A DNA stretch of 64,000 bases. Origin: JAJDXW01 sp965223775 (lineage in GTDB: Bacteria > Pseudomonadota > Gammaproteobacteria > HK1). The stretch lies in assembly GCA_965223775.1 (NCBI GenBank), contig OZ245021.1:62001-126000 (forward strand), given 5' to 3'. A program made the position numbers and the translations under genes. This document shows, piece after piece, positions 50,057-59,458 of this stretch (the stretch's first letter is position 1; every line of letters begins with the position of its first letter). The notes under the pieces were generated by a model. It searched no databases and was not told the DNA's origin. It saw nothing but the letters and a program-made list of their open reading frames with translations.

Positions 50057-52180
50057 ATGAAGAATCAAAGTAAACAGAAGGAATCCAAAGTCCGTTTTCG
50101 GGTCGGAGTGGACATCGGCGGCACGTTCACGGACATCGTGCTGATCAACGAAGAGGGGCGTCTGCTCACCAAGAAGGTGTCGTCGAGCGTGGACGACTAC
50201 GCTCGCGCCATTGTCGAAGGTCTCGCGCAGGTCTTCGATGAAGCGGGAGTGGAACCGTCCGAGATTCTCGAGGTCATGCACGGCACCACGGTTGCCTCCA
50301 ATGCGATCCTCGAGCTGAAGGGTGCGCGGGTCGGCTTGATCGGCACCGACGGCTTCCGCGACATCCTGGAGATCCGCAACCTGCGGATGCCGAGGCTCTA
50401 TGACTTGGAGTGGATCAAGCCGCCACCCTTGGTAGAACGCTATCTGCGCGTCGTGGTGCCCGAGCGGATTGACGCATACGGCAGGGTCGAGAAGGCGCTC
50501 GAGCGCGAGGCCGCGGAAGCGGCGGTGGACCGGCTGCTGGCGGAAGACGTCGACGTGATTGCGGTTTGCCTGCTCAACTCTTACGTGAATCCGGTACACG
50601 AACGGTTGATTGCCGCGGTGATCGAGGAGCGGGCGCCGGGCCTGCCCCGCTGCATCAGCTTCGACGTTCTCCCCGAGATCAGGGAGTATGAGCGCACGTC
50701 GACGACGGTGGTCAACGCCTACATCCTGCCGATCGTGTCGCGGTACCTGGCGAGCCTCGACGAGAACTTCGAAGCGATGGGAATCGAGGCGCCGGTGCTG
50801 CTGATGCAATCCAACGGGGGTCTCACGCCCGCGGCCGAGGCGGCCCGAAATCCTGTCAACATCGTCGAGTCCGGTCCGGCCGGCGGGGTCGTCGGGGCGT
50901 ACTCGGTGGCCAGAGAGACCGGACACAAGGACGTCGTCAGCTTCGACATGGGCGGCACGACCGCCAAGGCCTCGCTCATCGAGAACGGTGTGTACACGCG
51001 TTCCCAGGAGTACTCCGTCGGCGGCGGGATCATGCTGGGCTCGCGTCTGCTGACCGGCGCGGGCTACCTGTTGAAGGTACCGGCCATAGACCTCGCTGAA
51101 GTAGGAGCGGGCGGGGGCTCGCTGGTCTGGATCGACGCCGCCGGCAGTCTACGGATCGGGCCGGAGAGCGCGGGTGCCAGTCCGGGACCTGTCTGTTACG
51201 ACGCGGGCGGCGATCGGCCGACCGTGACCGACGCGAACGTGATCCTCGGGTACCTGAACCCCGACCATCTATGCGGTGGAGACGTGATGCTGAATGCCGG
51301 AAAAGCCCGGGAGGTGTTTCGGCAAACCGTCGCCGAGCCGCTTGGCCTCGAGCTGGCGCATGCCGCCTACGGCGCACGTCAGATTGCCGTATCCAACATG
51401 ATCCGAGCCATCCGAGCGGTCTCGACGGAGCGCGGCCGCGATCCGCGCCGGGCGGTGATGCTGACGTTCGGCGGCAGCGGCGCGCTGTTCGCCGTCGACA
51501 TGGCCGAAGCGCTCGGCATGACGCGGATCGTGGTGCCTCCCCATGCGGGGCTCTTCTCGGCGTTCGGGCTGCTCTACGCCGATATCGAGCACTACTATGC
51601 GCGCACCGTCCAGACGCTGCTCTCGGATGCCGAGCCCGCAGACTTGGGGAAGACGTTCGACGAGCTCGAAGCGAAGGCTCGCCAACAGTTGGCGGCTGAC
51701 GGCTTCGAGGTCGAAGAAATGGTCTGCGAGCGTCTTGCCAGCCTTCATTACAAGGGCCAGATGTTCGAGCTGACCGTGCCGCTGCCGGACGGCCCGCTGG
51801 ACGCGGCGGCACTCCGGAAGCTCGAGGTCGCCTTCGGTGACGAGCACGAGACCACCTACGGTCACCGTGCGGGCTCGGACGAGCCGGTGGAGCTGGTCAA
51901 TGCCCACGTCGTCGGGACGGGGGCGCCGAGAGGGCGGCGGCCCCACGGCGCGTACCTGGCGCCGGACCGGGAAATCGACCACCCGGCGTCGCGTGAGGCG
52001 TATTTCGGACCCGGGACGGGGTGGTTGGAAACACCGGTCCTCTCACGTACCGACCTGAAGAACGGCGTCCAGGGCCCGTGCATCGTCGAGGAGTACGACT
52101 CCACGTGCCTGATTCCCCCCGGCACCGACGCGAAGCTGGACGCGAGCGGCAATATCCTGATCGACCTGGCGGCCCGATAG
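50057..52180 (+). CDS. Hydantoinase A/oxoprolinase family protein
   Basis: 707 residues from the ATG at 50057. G-V-D-I-G-G-T-F-T-D-I-V-L-I (about residues 15-28), H-G-T-T-V-A-S-N-A-I-L, R-N-L-R-M-P-R-L-Y-D, F-D-M-G-G-T-T-A-K-A and G-G-S-G-A-L-F-A-V-D are all present, so both the N-terminal and ASKHA domains are complete. It has no adjacent hyuB: the gene after it runs the other way. The HyuB of the matching subgroup lies at 41761-43584 in the same orientation, with 6.5 kb of insertion DNA between. It converges with the PrpD gene at 52203. Confidence 0.94.
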   Translation: MKNQSKQKESKVRFRVGVDIGGTFTDIVLINEEGRLLTKKVSSSVDDYARAIVEGLAQVFDEAGVEPSEILEVMHGTTVASNAILELKGARVGLIGTDGFRDILEIRNLRMPRLYDLEWIKPPPLVERYLRVVVPERIDAYGRVEKALEREAAEAAVDRLLAEDVDVIAVCLLNSYVNPVHERLIAAVIEERAPGLPRCISFDVLPEIREYERTSTTVVNAYILPIVSRYLASLDENFEAMGIEAPVLLMQSNGGLTPAAEAARNPVNIVESGPAGGVVGAYSVARETGHKDVVSFDMGGTTAKASLIENGVYTRSQEYSVGGGIMLGSRLLTGAGYLLKVPAIDLAEVGAGGGSLVWIDAAGSLRIGPESAGASPGPVCYDAGGDRPTVTDANVILGYLNPDHLCGGDVMLNAGKAREVFRQTVAEPLGLELAHAAYGARQIAVSNMIRAIRAVSTERGRDPRRAVMLTFGGSGALFAVDMAEALGMTRIVVPPHAGLFSAFGLLYADIEHYYARTVQTLLSDAEPADLGKTFDELEAKARQQLAADGFEVEEMVCERLASLHYKGQMFELTVPLPDGPLDAAALRKLEVAFGDEHETTYGHRAGSDEPVELVNAHVVGTGAPRGRRPHGAYLAPDREIDHPASREAYFGPGTGWLETPVLSRTDLKNGVQGPCIVEEYDSTCLIPPGTDAKLDASGNILIDLAAR

Positions 52181-52202
52181 AGCCCAAGCTTCCGGTTGGC
52201 GG

Positions 52203-53633
52203 TCAGGAAGCCGGATGCGCCAGGCGTGCGGTCAACTCCCGGACGTCGGCGAGAGTTTCGAGGCGCCCGACCGCCTCGACCACGCCGTTCGCCCAGTCCG
52301 CGGAGAGACCCGCGTACTCGGCGCAGAGGCGGAACTTCGCGGCCACTTCTTCGTCGGTCATGGGGTTCGCCTTGCTGCCCTTGCCGTAGTCGATTCGCCC
52401 GCTGACCTTGCGCCCGTCCTCGAGCTCGATCTCGACGAACGAGGTGACCAGGGTGAAGTCGCCTTCCCGCACCTCGTCCTCGGTGTACGGGGTGTATTCC
52501 ACCCGCGCGATGAGGTCCTGCAGGTCGGGCCGGGCGATGAAGGCGTCGTCGATGTGCTGAAGCCCGAGGTTCCGCTCCAGGAGCAGGGTCGCGAGACAGA
52601 ACTCGAGGCTGAACTTTGCTTCCAGCTCCCGCTTCGGCCGGTGGTGGAACAAGGTCTTGTAGGTGCCCTCGCGGGTCTTTACGCGGACCCGGGCGACCGT
52701 CTCCGGACGGACATCGTGTTCGCGGATGAGCTTCAGCATCTGGGTCATGGCCGGATGGCCGAGGCTCCCCGTCGGGAAGGGCTTGAGCCAGATCCCCCGG
52801 TCGACGAAGCACCATGGATTGCCCAGGGCGAAGATGGGCGCTTCCCGGTATCCGCCGCCTTCGAGCTGGAAGTACCCGCCCTCGTCTTCCAGCACCGTCT
52901 CGGCCGCGCTAAACCCCATGGCGGCGAGGTCGGTCGCGAACACCGCGCATTCGGCGGCGCGGCCGGCGTGCCAGGACTTGACCATCGTCCCGAGCTGAAC
53001 CGTGAGCCCGGCGGCCGCGTCGGACGCGATTCCGAGCGTCCAGCGGATGGTCCGCGGATCGAGGCCCCGGAGATTCGCGACCCCGGCGGCGGATCCGACC
53101 AGCGCGCAGGTGCCGGTCGTATGGAGCGAGTTGTCGATGTCGACCGCATCGGTGGCGTCGAACACCTTGCAGGCCACCTCGATGCCGAGCAGACATGCGG
53201 CGAGGGCGTCGGCGCCCGAGGACCCGTGTTCCTCCGCCGCGGCCAGCACCGACGCGAGGGCCGGCCCCGTGGCATGCACCCCCATGCGGCCGCGGTAGCG
53301 GGCGCGAGGTCCATCCGGGACCGACTGCCACGTGTCGTCGAAGTCGTCCACATGCATGGCGGTGCCGTTCGCGAGCGCCGCGAAACGCGGCGGAAATCGA
53401 AGATCGGTGCCGATGACCGTCGCCGTCCGCGCCGGGCACCCGAGATCCGATACGTAACGCTGCATGATTCGACACGCGGGCGAGACCGAGCCCGACACCG
53501 CGGTCGCGAGACTGTCCAGGATGGATTTCTTGCCGAGGCTCACGACCTCCGCCGGGAGATCTTCGTACCGGGTCGAGGCGCAGAAGTCCGCCACCATGGC
53601 GGTGAGCGGAGTCGGATCGGTCTTGTGTTTCAT
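52203..53633 (-). CDS. MmgE/PrpD family protein
   Basis: 476 residues from the ATG at 53633. Landmarks: L-G-K-K-S-I-L-D-S-L-A-T-A, F-A-A-L-A-N-G-T-A-M-H-V-D-D-F-D-D-T, G-I-A-S-D-A-A-A-G-L and W-L-K-P-F-P-T-G-S-L-G-H-P. It is a second, divergent member of the same family as the protein at 38583-40046. It is the last gene of the long leftward operon and follows the TRAP large permease after 182 bases. Possible activities include dehydratase, decarboxylase and epimerase; none can be chosen. Confidence 0.9.
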   Translation of the reverse strand: MKHKTDPTPLTAMVADFCASTRYEDLPAEVVSLGKKSILDSLATAVSGSVSPACRIMQRYVSDLGCPARTATVIGTDLRFPPRFAALANGTAMHVDDFDDTWQSVPDGPRARYRGRMGVHATGPALASVLAAAEEHGSSGADALAACLLGIEVACKVFDATDAVDIDNSLHTTGTCALVGSAAGVANLRGLDPRTIRWTLGIASDAAAGLTVQLGTMVKSWHAGRAAECAVFATDLAAMGFSAAETVLEDEGGYFQLEGGGYREAPIFALGNPWCFVDRGIWLKPFPTGSLGHPAMTQMLKLIREHDVRPETVARVRVKTREGTYKTLFHHRPKRELEAKFSLEFCLATLLLERNLGLQHIDDAFIARPDLQDLIARVEYTPYTEDEVREGDFTLVTSFVEIELEDGRKVSGRIDYGKGSKANPMTDEEVAAKFRLCAEYAGLSADWANGVVEAVGRLETLADVRELTARLAHPAS

Positions 53634-53815
53634 GGAGTGAATCCGGTTGAGGTTCCTTTGGGGTGCGAAATGGCGAGGAACGTCCCGACCGTGGGCTCGC
53701 GGGTCTCGATTGCGTCGATGCAGCGCTCGAGATACGCGCAGGGTGAATCGCTGCCGTCACGAAACGAGGTTGCGAGGTCGAAGAATCGAATCAATGCGTG
53801 TCCTGCCGCCGGTCG

Positions 53816-55087
53816 CTAGTCCACCAGGGCGGACGGAAGCCAGAGAGAGAGCTCCGGCACGTAGGTGACGAGCTGAAGGACCAGGAAGATGCAGAGGATG
53901 AACCACTTGTTGTAGACCATGATCTCGCCGAGACGGCTGCCGCTCACGGCGGAGGCGGCGAACAGCACCGAGGCGACGGGCGGGGTCTGCTGGCCGATGG
54001 AGAAATTGAGGGCCATGACGATCCCGAAGTGGATGGGGTCGTAGCCGAGCTCCGTCACCAAGGGCAGCGCGAGCGGGACGACCAGGATCAACCCTGCGAC
54101 CCCGTGCAAGAACATCCCGAGAAAGATCAGCATGATGTTGATGAGGAACATCAGCACGTAGCGGTTGTCGGAGACCTGCATCACCTGCGCCGCAATCTGC
54201 TGGGGAATGCCTTCGTTCGTGAGGTACCACCCGAGCACCGCCGAGGTGGACACCATGAGGAGCACGATGCTGGTCCGCTTGGCCGCCACGAGGATGATGG
54301 ACGGCATGTCGAACAGGCTGATCCTCCGGGTGATGAAGAGGCCGATGAGAAGCGCCGCGGCCACCGCCACCGCCGCCGCCTCGGTCGGAGTGAAGACGCC
54401 GCCGAGGATGCCCCCGAGAATGATGACCGGGAGGGCCAACGCCCAGATCGCCCGGCGGAACGCCCGCAGCAGGCGGAGAAACTGGAAGCGGCTGTCGGCC
54501 GGCCACCCGTTGCGGAGCGCGAAGACGTAGGTGAACCCCATCAGGAAGGCGCCCAGGATGACGCCCGGCACCAGGCCGGCGATGAACAGCTTGATCACCG
54601 ACTCTTCGGCGAGGGCGCCATAGATGATGAGCGGGATGCTGGGCGGAATGATGATGGCGATGGAGGCGGACGCCGAAGTGATGGCCGCTGCGAACGGCCT
54701 CGGATAGCCCTTCTTCTCCATCTGGGGAATGAGGATCGTGCCGAGGGAGGCGACGTCGGCGACGGCCGAGCCGGAGATCTCGGCGAAGACCATGGAGGCG
54801 CCGATGTTGGCCATCCCGAGCCCGCCCCGAACCCAGCCGACCATGGCGTTCACGAGCTCGATCAGGTCCTCGGCGATGCCCGCCCGGTTCATGATCTCGC
54901 CCGCGATCATGAACATCGGCATCGCCAGGAACACGAAGTTGGACAGCCCCGAGAACATCTGCGAGGCGACGATGTTGAAGGGCACGACGCCGGTCGCGAG
55001 GAATCCGATCGCGGTGACTCCGAGGGCGACCGCGACCGGGACGCCGAGGATGATGAGGGTGACGAGAACGGCGAGGGTCGGGATCAT
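53816..55087 (-). CDS. TRAP transporter large permease subunit (DctM type)
   Basis: 423 residues, about 12 membrane segments. DctM features: L-A-M-P-M-F-M-I-A-G-E-I-M-N-R-A-G, A-N-I-G-A-S-M-V-F-A-E-I-S-G-S-A-V-A-D, I-T-S-A-S-A-S-I-A-I-I-I-P-P-S-I-P and F-S-I-G-Q-Q-T-P-P. The start codon overlaps the stop of the small permease gene in ATGA. With the small permease and binding protein it uses the sodium or proton gradient to import a carboxylate-type substrate. Intact. Confidence 0.95.
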   Translation of the reverse strand: MIPTLAVLVTLIILGVPVAVALGVTAIGFLATGVVPFNIVASQMFSGLSNFVFLAMPMFMIAGEIMNRAGIAEDLIELVNAMVGWVRGGLGMANIGASMVFAEISGSAVADVASLGTILIPQMEKKGYPRPFAAAITSASASIAIIIPPSIPLIIYGALAEESVIKLFIAGLVPGVILGAFLMGFTYVFALRNGWPADSRFQFLRLLRAFRRAIWALALPVIILGGILGGVFTPTEAAAVAVAAALLIGLFITRRISLFDMPSIILVAAKRTSIVLLMVSTSAVLGWYLTNEGIPQQIAAQVMQVSDNRYVLMFLINIMLIFLGMFLHGVAGLILVVPLALPLVTELGYDPIHFGIVMALNFSIGQQTPPVASVLFAASAVSGSRLGEIMVYNKWFILCIFLVLQLVTYVPELSLWLPSALVD

Positions 55088-55608
55088 TCGAGCGATTCCC
55101 CGCGCTCAAGCAGGTCGCCTCGCCTCAGGATCTTGACCACGTTGTTGAGACACACGAGCAGCACCGCCGCCGAGCCGACCGGCAGCACCCAGGTGAACCA
55201 CGCGCGGGCGAACGGCATGCTGGACAGTTCCGAACCCATCTCGATGATGGTGTTGAAGATTCCGTAGTAGCCGGCGATTCCGAACAGGAGCGCGGTGCAG
55301 CCGTTCACCGCGATGCCGAGCAGAACTCGCATCGGGCGCGGCACGGCTTCGATGACCAGGGTGACGGAGATGTGGAAGTTCTGATGAAAGCCGATGGGGG
55401 CGACGGCCAGCATCAGCCAGACGATGAGCATGCCTGAGCTCTCGTCCACCCAGATGAGGCTGTTGTTGAGTACGTAGCGAAAGAAGACGCCGGCAATGAG
55501 CGCGATGGCCAGCCACGCGCCGACACAGATCGTGATGACCTCGCATGCGCGGACAAGGCGCTCGACCGAATGGTCGAGCGCACGCTCGAATACGGTCACT
55601 TCGGACAC
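55084..55608 (-). CDS. TRAP transporter small permease subunit (DctQ type)
   Basis: 174 residues from a GTG at 55608 (V-S-E-V-T-V-F-E-R-A-L), chosen because the upstream frame to 55854 is Arg/Ser-rich and antisense to the binding-protein end. Four membrane segments; V-F-F-R-Y-V-L-N-N-S-L-I-W-V-D-E-S is the conserved DctQ motif with the Arg and Asp/Glu. The gap to the binding-protein gene is 73 bases. It couples the binding protein to the large permease. Confidence 0.92.
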   Translation of the reverse strand: MSEVTVFERALDHSVERLVRACEVITICVGAWLAIALIAGVFFRYVLNNSLIWVDESSGMLIVWLMLAVAPIGFHQNFHISVTLVIEAVPRPMRVLLGIAVNGCTALLFGIAGYYGIFNTIIEMGSELSSMPFARAWFTWVLPVGSAAVLLVCLNNVVKILRRGDLLERGESLE

Positions 55609-55681
55609 GCTGCCGACGCCTTGTCGAGGGCGGGTCGCGGGCCCGCCCTCAGCATCCCAGCGCCGTGCCCTTGCGACAGGG

Positions 55682-56656
55682 TTATTGGGCGGCGGCCAGG
55701 ACCTTGGCCCAGAGGTCCTTCCCCACCTTCTTCTCGATCTCCGCGTAGAGAGGCTTCGACGCCTCGCGAAACGCCGCGGCGTCGATGTCGTTGAACTTCG
55801 AGTGCCCCTCCATCCCGGCGCGGAGCTTGGACTCGTTCGCGGCGCTTTGTTCATGGGAGAACGCCATGGCCGCCTCGCTCGCCTCCATGATCGCGGTCTG
55901 CACGTCGCTCGGCCAGCCGTCCCAGTGGAGCTTGCTGATCATGATAATGGTCGGCGTGAAGACGTGGTTGGAAAGCGAGATGTACTTCTGCACCTCGTAG
56001 AACTTGGCGCTGTTGATGGAGGAGAGCGGGTTCTCCTGGCCGTCGATCACGCCCTGGCGAAGCGCCACGTAGACCTCGGCGAACGACATCGGCGTCGGGT
56101 TCGCGCCGAAGTGTTTGAAGATGGTGATGCGGAACGGGTTGTCCGGGGTGCGGAGCTTCACTCCGTCGAGGTCGGCCGGCGTCACGATGGGGCGCACGTT
56201 GTTGCTGATCTGGCGGAATCCGAGCTCCCCGATGCCGGTGACGATGATGCCCTTCTTGAGCGCCGCGGCCTTGATGTCGTCCTGCACGGCGGCGATGATC
56301 CGCTTCACCTGCTCGCGGCTGCTGAACATGAACGGCGCGTCGAACAGGGTGTATTCCGGAATGATCGAGGCCGGCGAAGAGCCCTGCAGGGTCATCATGT
56401 GGGTGCCGGACTGAACGCCCGAGAGGACCACCGGATCCTTGCCGAGCTGGGCACCCAGGAAGATCTCGTAGTTCACTTTGCCCGGGACGCGCTTTTCCGT
56501 CTCCGCCTTCAGCACGTCGAGCACCTTGATCCAGGCGTGCTTGGTGGAAACGGTGGTGGCGACCTTGATGTTGACGTCGGCGGCGTTGGACGCGGCCGGC
56601 ATGCTGGCCAGCGCGACGAACGCGAAACCGGTGAAAATGTGGAATATCCGCTTCAT
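55682..56656 (-). CDS. TRAP transporter substrate-binding protein (DctP type)
   Basis: 324 residues with a Sec signal peptide (MKRIFHIFTGFAFVALASMP, cleavage near S-N-A-A). DctP features: G-A-Q-L-G-K-D-P-V-V-L-S-G-V-Q-S-G, D-L-D-G-V-K-L-R-T-P-D-N-P with the substrate-carboxylate-binding Arg, and G-V-I-D-G-Q-E-N-P. The presence of this Arg indicates an organic-acid ligand. It follows the M24 peptidase-fold gene after 154 bases and leads the three TRAP genes. The ligand is presumably processed by the adjacent M24 and hydantoinase-type enzymes. Confidence 0.95.
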   Translation of the reverse strand: MKRIFHIFTGFAFVALASMPAASNAADVNIKVATTVSTKHAWIKVLDVLKAETEKRVPGKVNYEIFLGAQLGKDPVVLSGVQSGTHMMTLQGSSPASIIPEYTLFDAPFMFSSREQVKRIIAAVQDDIKAAALKKGIIVTGIGELGFRQISNNVRPIVTPADLDGVKLRTPDNPFRITIFKHFGANPTPMSFAEVYVALRQGVIDGQENPLSSINSAKFYEVQKYISLSNHVFTPTIIMISKLHWDGWPSDVQTAIMEASEAAMAFSHEQSAANESKLRAGMEGHSKFNDIDAAAFREASKPLYAEIEKKVGKDLWAKVLAAAQ

Positions 56657-56810
56657 GGCTAGCCTCCCTCTTGAGTTGATACCTGTCGCGACCCTTTGCG
56701 CGTTACAGGCGCCGCGGGCGTCCTTGTGGAAAGTGGGGAGCGCAGGACGCCTGCCGCAAGGACGGTAACACCGCCTCCGGGCGCGGACAAGGACGATTCC
56801 CGGCGGCCGA

Positions 56811-58010
56811 CTACCAGGAGATGAGGTCGCGGGGGTAGTCGGTGAGTATTTCGTAGCCGGTATCGGTCACCGCCACCATGTCGCCGATCATGGCTCCGGC
56901 GACGCCGGGAACGAAGACGTTGGGGTGAATCTCCATCAGCATCCCGGGCTTGAGCTCGATGAAGTTGGAGCTGTCCTCCGGCCGGTTGCCCGCCTCCCAG
57001 GGATGGGGGAAGGCCAAGCTGACCAGTGGGTCCTCGTAGGAAAATCCGAGCCCGTGGCCGGCCCGCGACCGCCCCACCTCCTCCTCGGCGTAGTACTTGT
57101 GAAGCGCCCGGTCCATGGCCGCGTTGACCTCGAACAGGTCCTCGCCCGGTTTCAGGGCCTGAAGGGCCGCATCATGCATCTCGCGGCAGATATCGTAGAC
57201 CTTGCGGTGATCGTCCGTGGGCTCGCCGACCGTGCCCGTGCGAATGGCGTGGCCCCAGTGGCCGTCGTAGGTGAGGTAGATCCCGGGAATGACCTGGTCT
57301 CCTTTCTGAGGCGCGCGGGTGCATTCCTCCTTGTAGAAGCGGGGGTAGTCGGCGCGCGGCGCCACCGTAAGCCAGGTCAGGCAGTATTCGCAGCCCTCGT
57401 ACCGGGCCGTCTGCTCCATGGCCGCCTGGATCTGGTAGCCCTTCAGACCGTTGTGCGCTTCCCGGGCCGTGGTCTGGAAAATGGCGTCGCAGACCTCCGC
57501 CGCGCGGCGGTGGAAGGACATCTGCAGGTCGTCCTTGCGGATGCGGCGCTTGTCCATGTGGGGCGCGAAGTCCTCCCACTCGACTCCCGGCAGGCCTTCC
57601 TGCAAGGCCAGCCACACCGGCGCCGGGGTCTCGGCGTAGCCGATGTAGCCGATACGCTTCGCGGCGACGCCCCTCTCGGTGAGGACATTGACGGCCTCCC
57701 GGCCGAACATCGGTGGCTTGACGTTTCGGACGTCGTCAAACCACAGGGTGCCCTTGGTCTGAAGCTGCATGAGGAAGGGCATGATGCCGGTCAGCAGCAC
57801 CGGTGCCCGACCGGGAACCAGGATCAGCATCGACGTGGTGTTGTGGCCGTCGAAGTTGCACAAATAGCGCAGATAGCCGTGCATTTTGCTCTGAGAGCCC
57901 AAAGCGCTGCCGTTGGCGAAGACCAGAACCGCGTCCAGGTTCTGGGCCTTGATGTCCGCCTCGACCTCGCTCACTCGATCCTTCAGCGTGGTGTTGTCGA
58001 TCCTCAGCAT
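56811..58010 (-). CDS. M24 (creatinase/prolidase-fold) protein with altered metal site
   Basis: 399 residues from the ATG at 58010. An N-terminal creatinase_N domain (about residues 10-140) precedes the pita-bread domain with R-A-G-H-G-L-G-F-S-Y-E-D-P, M-E-I-H-P-N-V-F-V-P-G and I-G-D-M-V-A-V-T. In canonical M24 enzymes five residues (Asp, Asp, His, Glu, Glu) bind two metals. Here the two Asp positions read as non-acidic (T-Y-D-G-H-W-G-H-A-I-R-T), the first Glu position is His (I-H-P-N) and the last is Gly (I-G-D). Only the His of G-H-G is kept. Creatinase, an M24-fold member, also lacks the metal site, so a metal-independent hydrolase is likely. It precedes the TRAP genes. Confidence 0.9.
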   Translation of the reverse strand: MLRIDNTTLKDRVSEVEADIKAQNLDAVLVFANGSALGSQSKMHGYLRYLCNFDGHNTTSMLILVPGRAPVLLTGIMPFLMQLQTKGTLWFDDVRNVKPPMFGREAVNVLTERGVAAKRIGYIGYAETPAPVWLALQEGLPGVEWEDFAPHMDKRRIRKDDLQMSFHRRAAEVCDAIFQTTAREAHNGLKGYQIQAAMEQTARYEGCEYCLTWLTVAPRADYPRFYKEECTRAPQKGDQVIPGIYLTYDGHWGHAIRTGTVGEPTDDHRKVYDICREMHDAALQALKPGEDLFEVNAAMDRALHKYYAEEEVGRSRAGHGLGFSYEDPLVSLAFPHPWEAGNRPEDSSNFIELKPGMLMEIHPNVFVPGVAGAMIGDMVAVTDTGYEILTDYPRDLISW

Positions 58011-58297
58011 GGTGTGCCTCCTGATCCTCCGGGACGGGCGCCGATCCATGTGTGGACAAGCCGCTTCATGACGGGCCTTCCCGGTGTGTTCGAATAGCGG
58101 AGCGTATCCGCATTATGGCAGGCAAACCGGGACCCCGTGGCTTGCCGGCGGAGATCTGCGTGCGTCCCCTTCGCTCCGGCCGCCGGGGGCGGGGCCGCGA
58201 TGAACCCGCAACGCGGCAGCTCTTCGGCGAATCCGGGGGACGGACGGCGATCCGTCGCGGAGCCCGTAGCACGCGAGCCGTGCCGCACGGCGGCCGG
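58011..58297. other. Intergenic region between the two M24 genes
   Basis: 287 bases, no gene seen. It may carry a second promoter for the M24-TRAP-prpD half of the operon. Confidence 0.4.
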
Positions 58298-59458
58298 TTA
58301 CACCGGGACCACCAGCTCGCGCGGGCAGCTCTCCGTCCAGAACTCGACCCCGTCGTCTTTCACGAGGAACGTGTCTTCGGTGTGGAAGCGCACGCCGTCG
58401 TGGTAGTAGCTGAACTCGATGCAGACGACGGTGTCGGGTTCGAGCACGGTCCGGTTCGGCCGGTTCATGCGCGGCTGCTCATGGGCGACGAGCCCGATGC
58501 CGTGGCCGATGAACTCGCGCGGGAATTTGTCGAGATGCCGGCTGATCTCGCGGTAGCCCCGTTCGAATATCTCACCGCCGGTCACCCCCGGGCGCAGCCA
58601 TAGCCCGAGCTCGACCTGGACGTCGTTCAAGTGCTGCCAGATGGTCTTCTGCCGGTTGGTGGCCCGGCCGATGAAATAGGAACGGACGAAGTCGGCCCCG
58701 TACCCCTGGCACTGCGCGCCCATGTCGACCTTGACGAAGTCTCCCTCCTCGAGCACGTGCCCGACCGGGTAAGGGCAATGCGCCGCGTACGACACGGGCC
58801 CGGTGCCGACGTTGATGAACTCGATGCCGTCCGCTCCCTCCTCGAACATGCGCACGTTGGCCGCGGTGAAGAGGTCGCGATCGGTGTTGCCGGGCTTGAT
58901 CGCGGCACGGAAGCTCTCGTGGGCCTTGATGGTGATATCCGTCGCCTTTCTGAGGCGGCTCACCTCGACCGGCGTCTTGACCATGCGGACGAGGTCCATC
59001 TTGCTGCTCACGTCCACGACCTCGTTTTCGGAGAGCAGCGCATCGAGCCCGCCGCGAATCGCCTTCGGCAGGTTGTCGCTCTCGGTCCCGACGACCAGAT
59101 TCGTGACGTTGCGTTCCGCCAGGACGTCGCGGGCCGCAGAGAGGAAGTCGTCGTAGAAATGGACGTCGAGGTCGGTGAAGAACTCGGCCATCGCGTAGGC
59201 GCGCACGTCCTCGATCCAGGTGAAGTGCATGGCGAGGTGAAGGTCGACGGCCGGGACGATGAAGGCGGGCTTGCGCGCCTCGTCCAGGAAGTAGAAGACC
59301 ACGAAGGGGCGGTAGCTGAGATGGCCCCCGTTGTTCAGAAACCCGCTTGCGTAGGCGGAGTTCGCGAAGTTGGAGAGAACGACGAGATCGATGCCCTCGC
59401 GCTCCATCATCGCCCGCATGCGCGGTTCATTGAAAACCTTGGGTTGTCTTTCCGTCAC
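58298..59458 (-). CDS. M24 family peptidase/creatinase-fold hydrolase, canonical metal site
   Basis: 386 residues. The five metal ligands are all visible: V-D-M-G-A-Q-C-Q-G-Y-G-A-D-F-V-R-S (both Asp), G-H-G-I-G-L-V-A-H-E (His), V-C-I-E-F-S-Y-Y (Glu) and H-T-E-D-T-F-L-V (Glu). The N-terminal creatinase_N domain is present. The start overlaps the stop of the upstream hyuB (ATGA). Such enzymes cut Xaa-Pro peptides or hydrolyse C-N bonds in small molecules such as ectoine or creatine; the neighbourhood favours a small-molecule substrate. Confidence 0.92.
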   Translation of the reverse strand: MTERQPKVFNEPRMRAMMEREGIDLVVLSNFANSAYASGFLNNGGHLSYRPFVVFYFLDEARKPAFIVPAVDLHLAMHFTWIEDVRAYAMAEFFTDLDVHFYDDFLSAARDVLAERNVTNLVVGTESDNLPKAIRGGLDALLSENEVVDVSSKMDLVRMVKTPVEVSRLRKATDITIKAHESFRAAIKPGNTDRDLFTAANVRMFEEGADGIEFINVGTGPVSYAAHCPYPVGHVLEEGDFVKVDMGAQCQGYGADFVRSYFIGRATNRQKTIWQHLNDVQVELGLWLRPGVTGGEIFERGYREISRHLDKFPREFIGHGIGLVAHEQPRMNRPNRTVLEPDTVVCIEFSYYHDGVRFHTEDTFLVKDDGVEFWTESCPRELVVPV

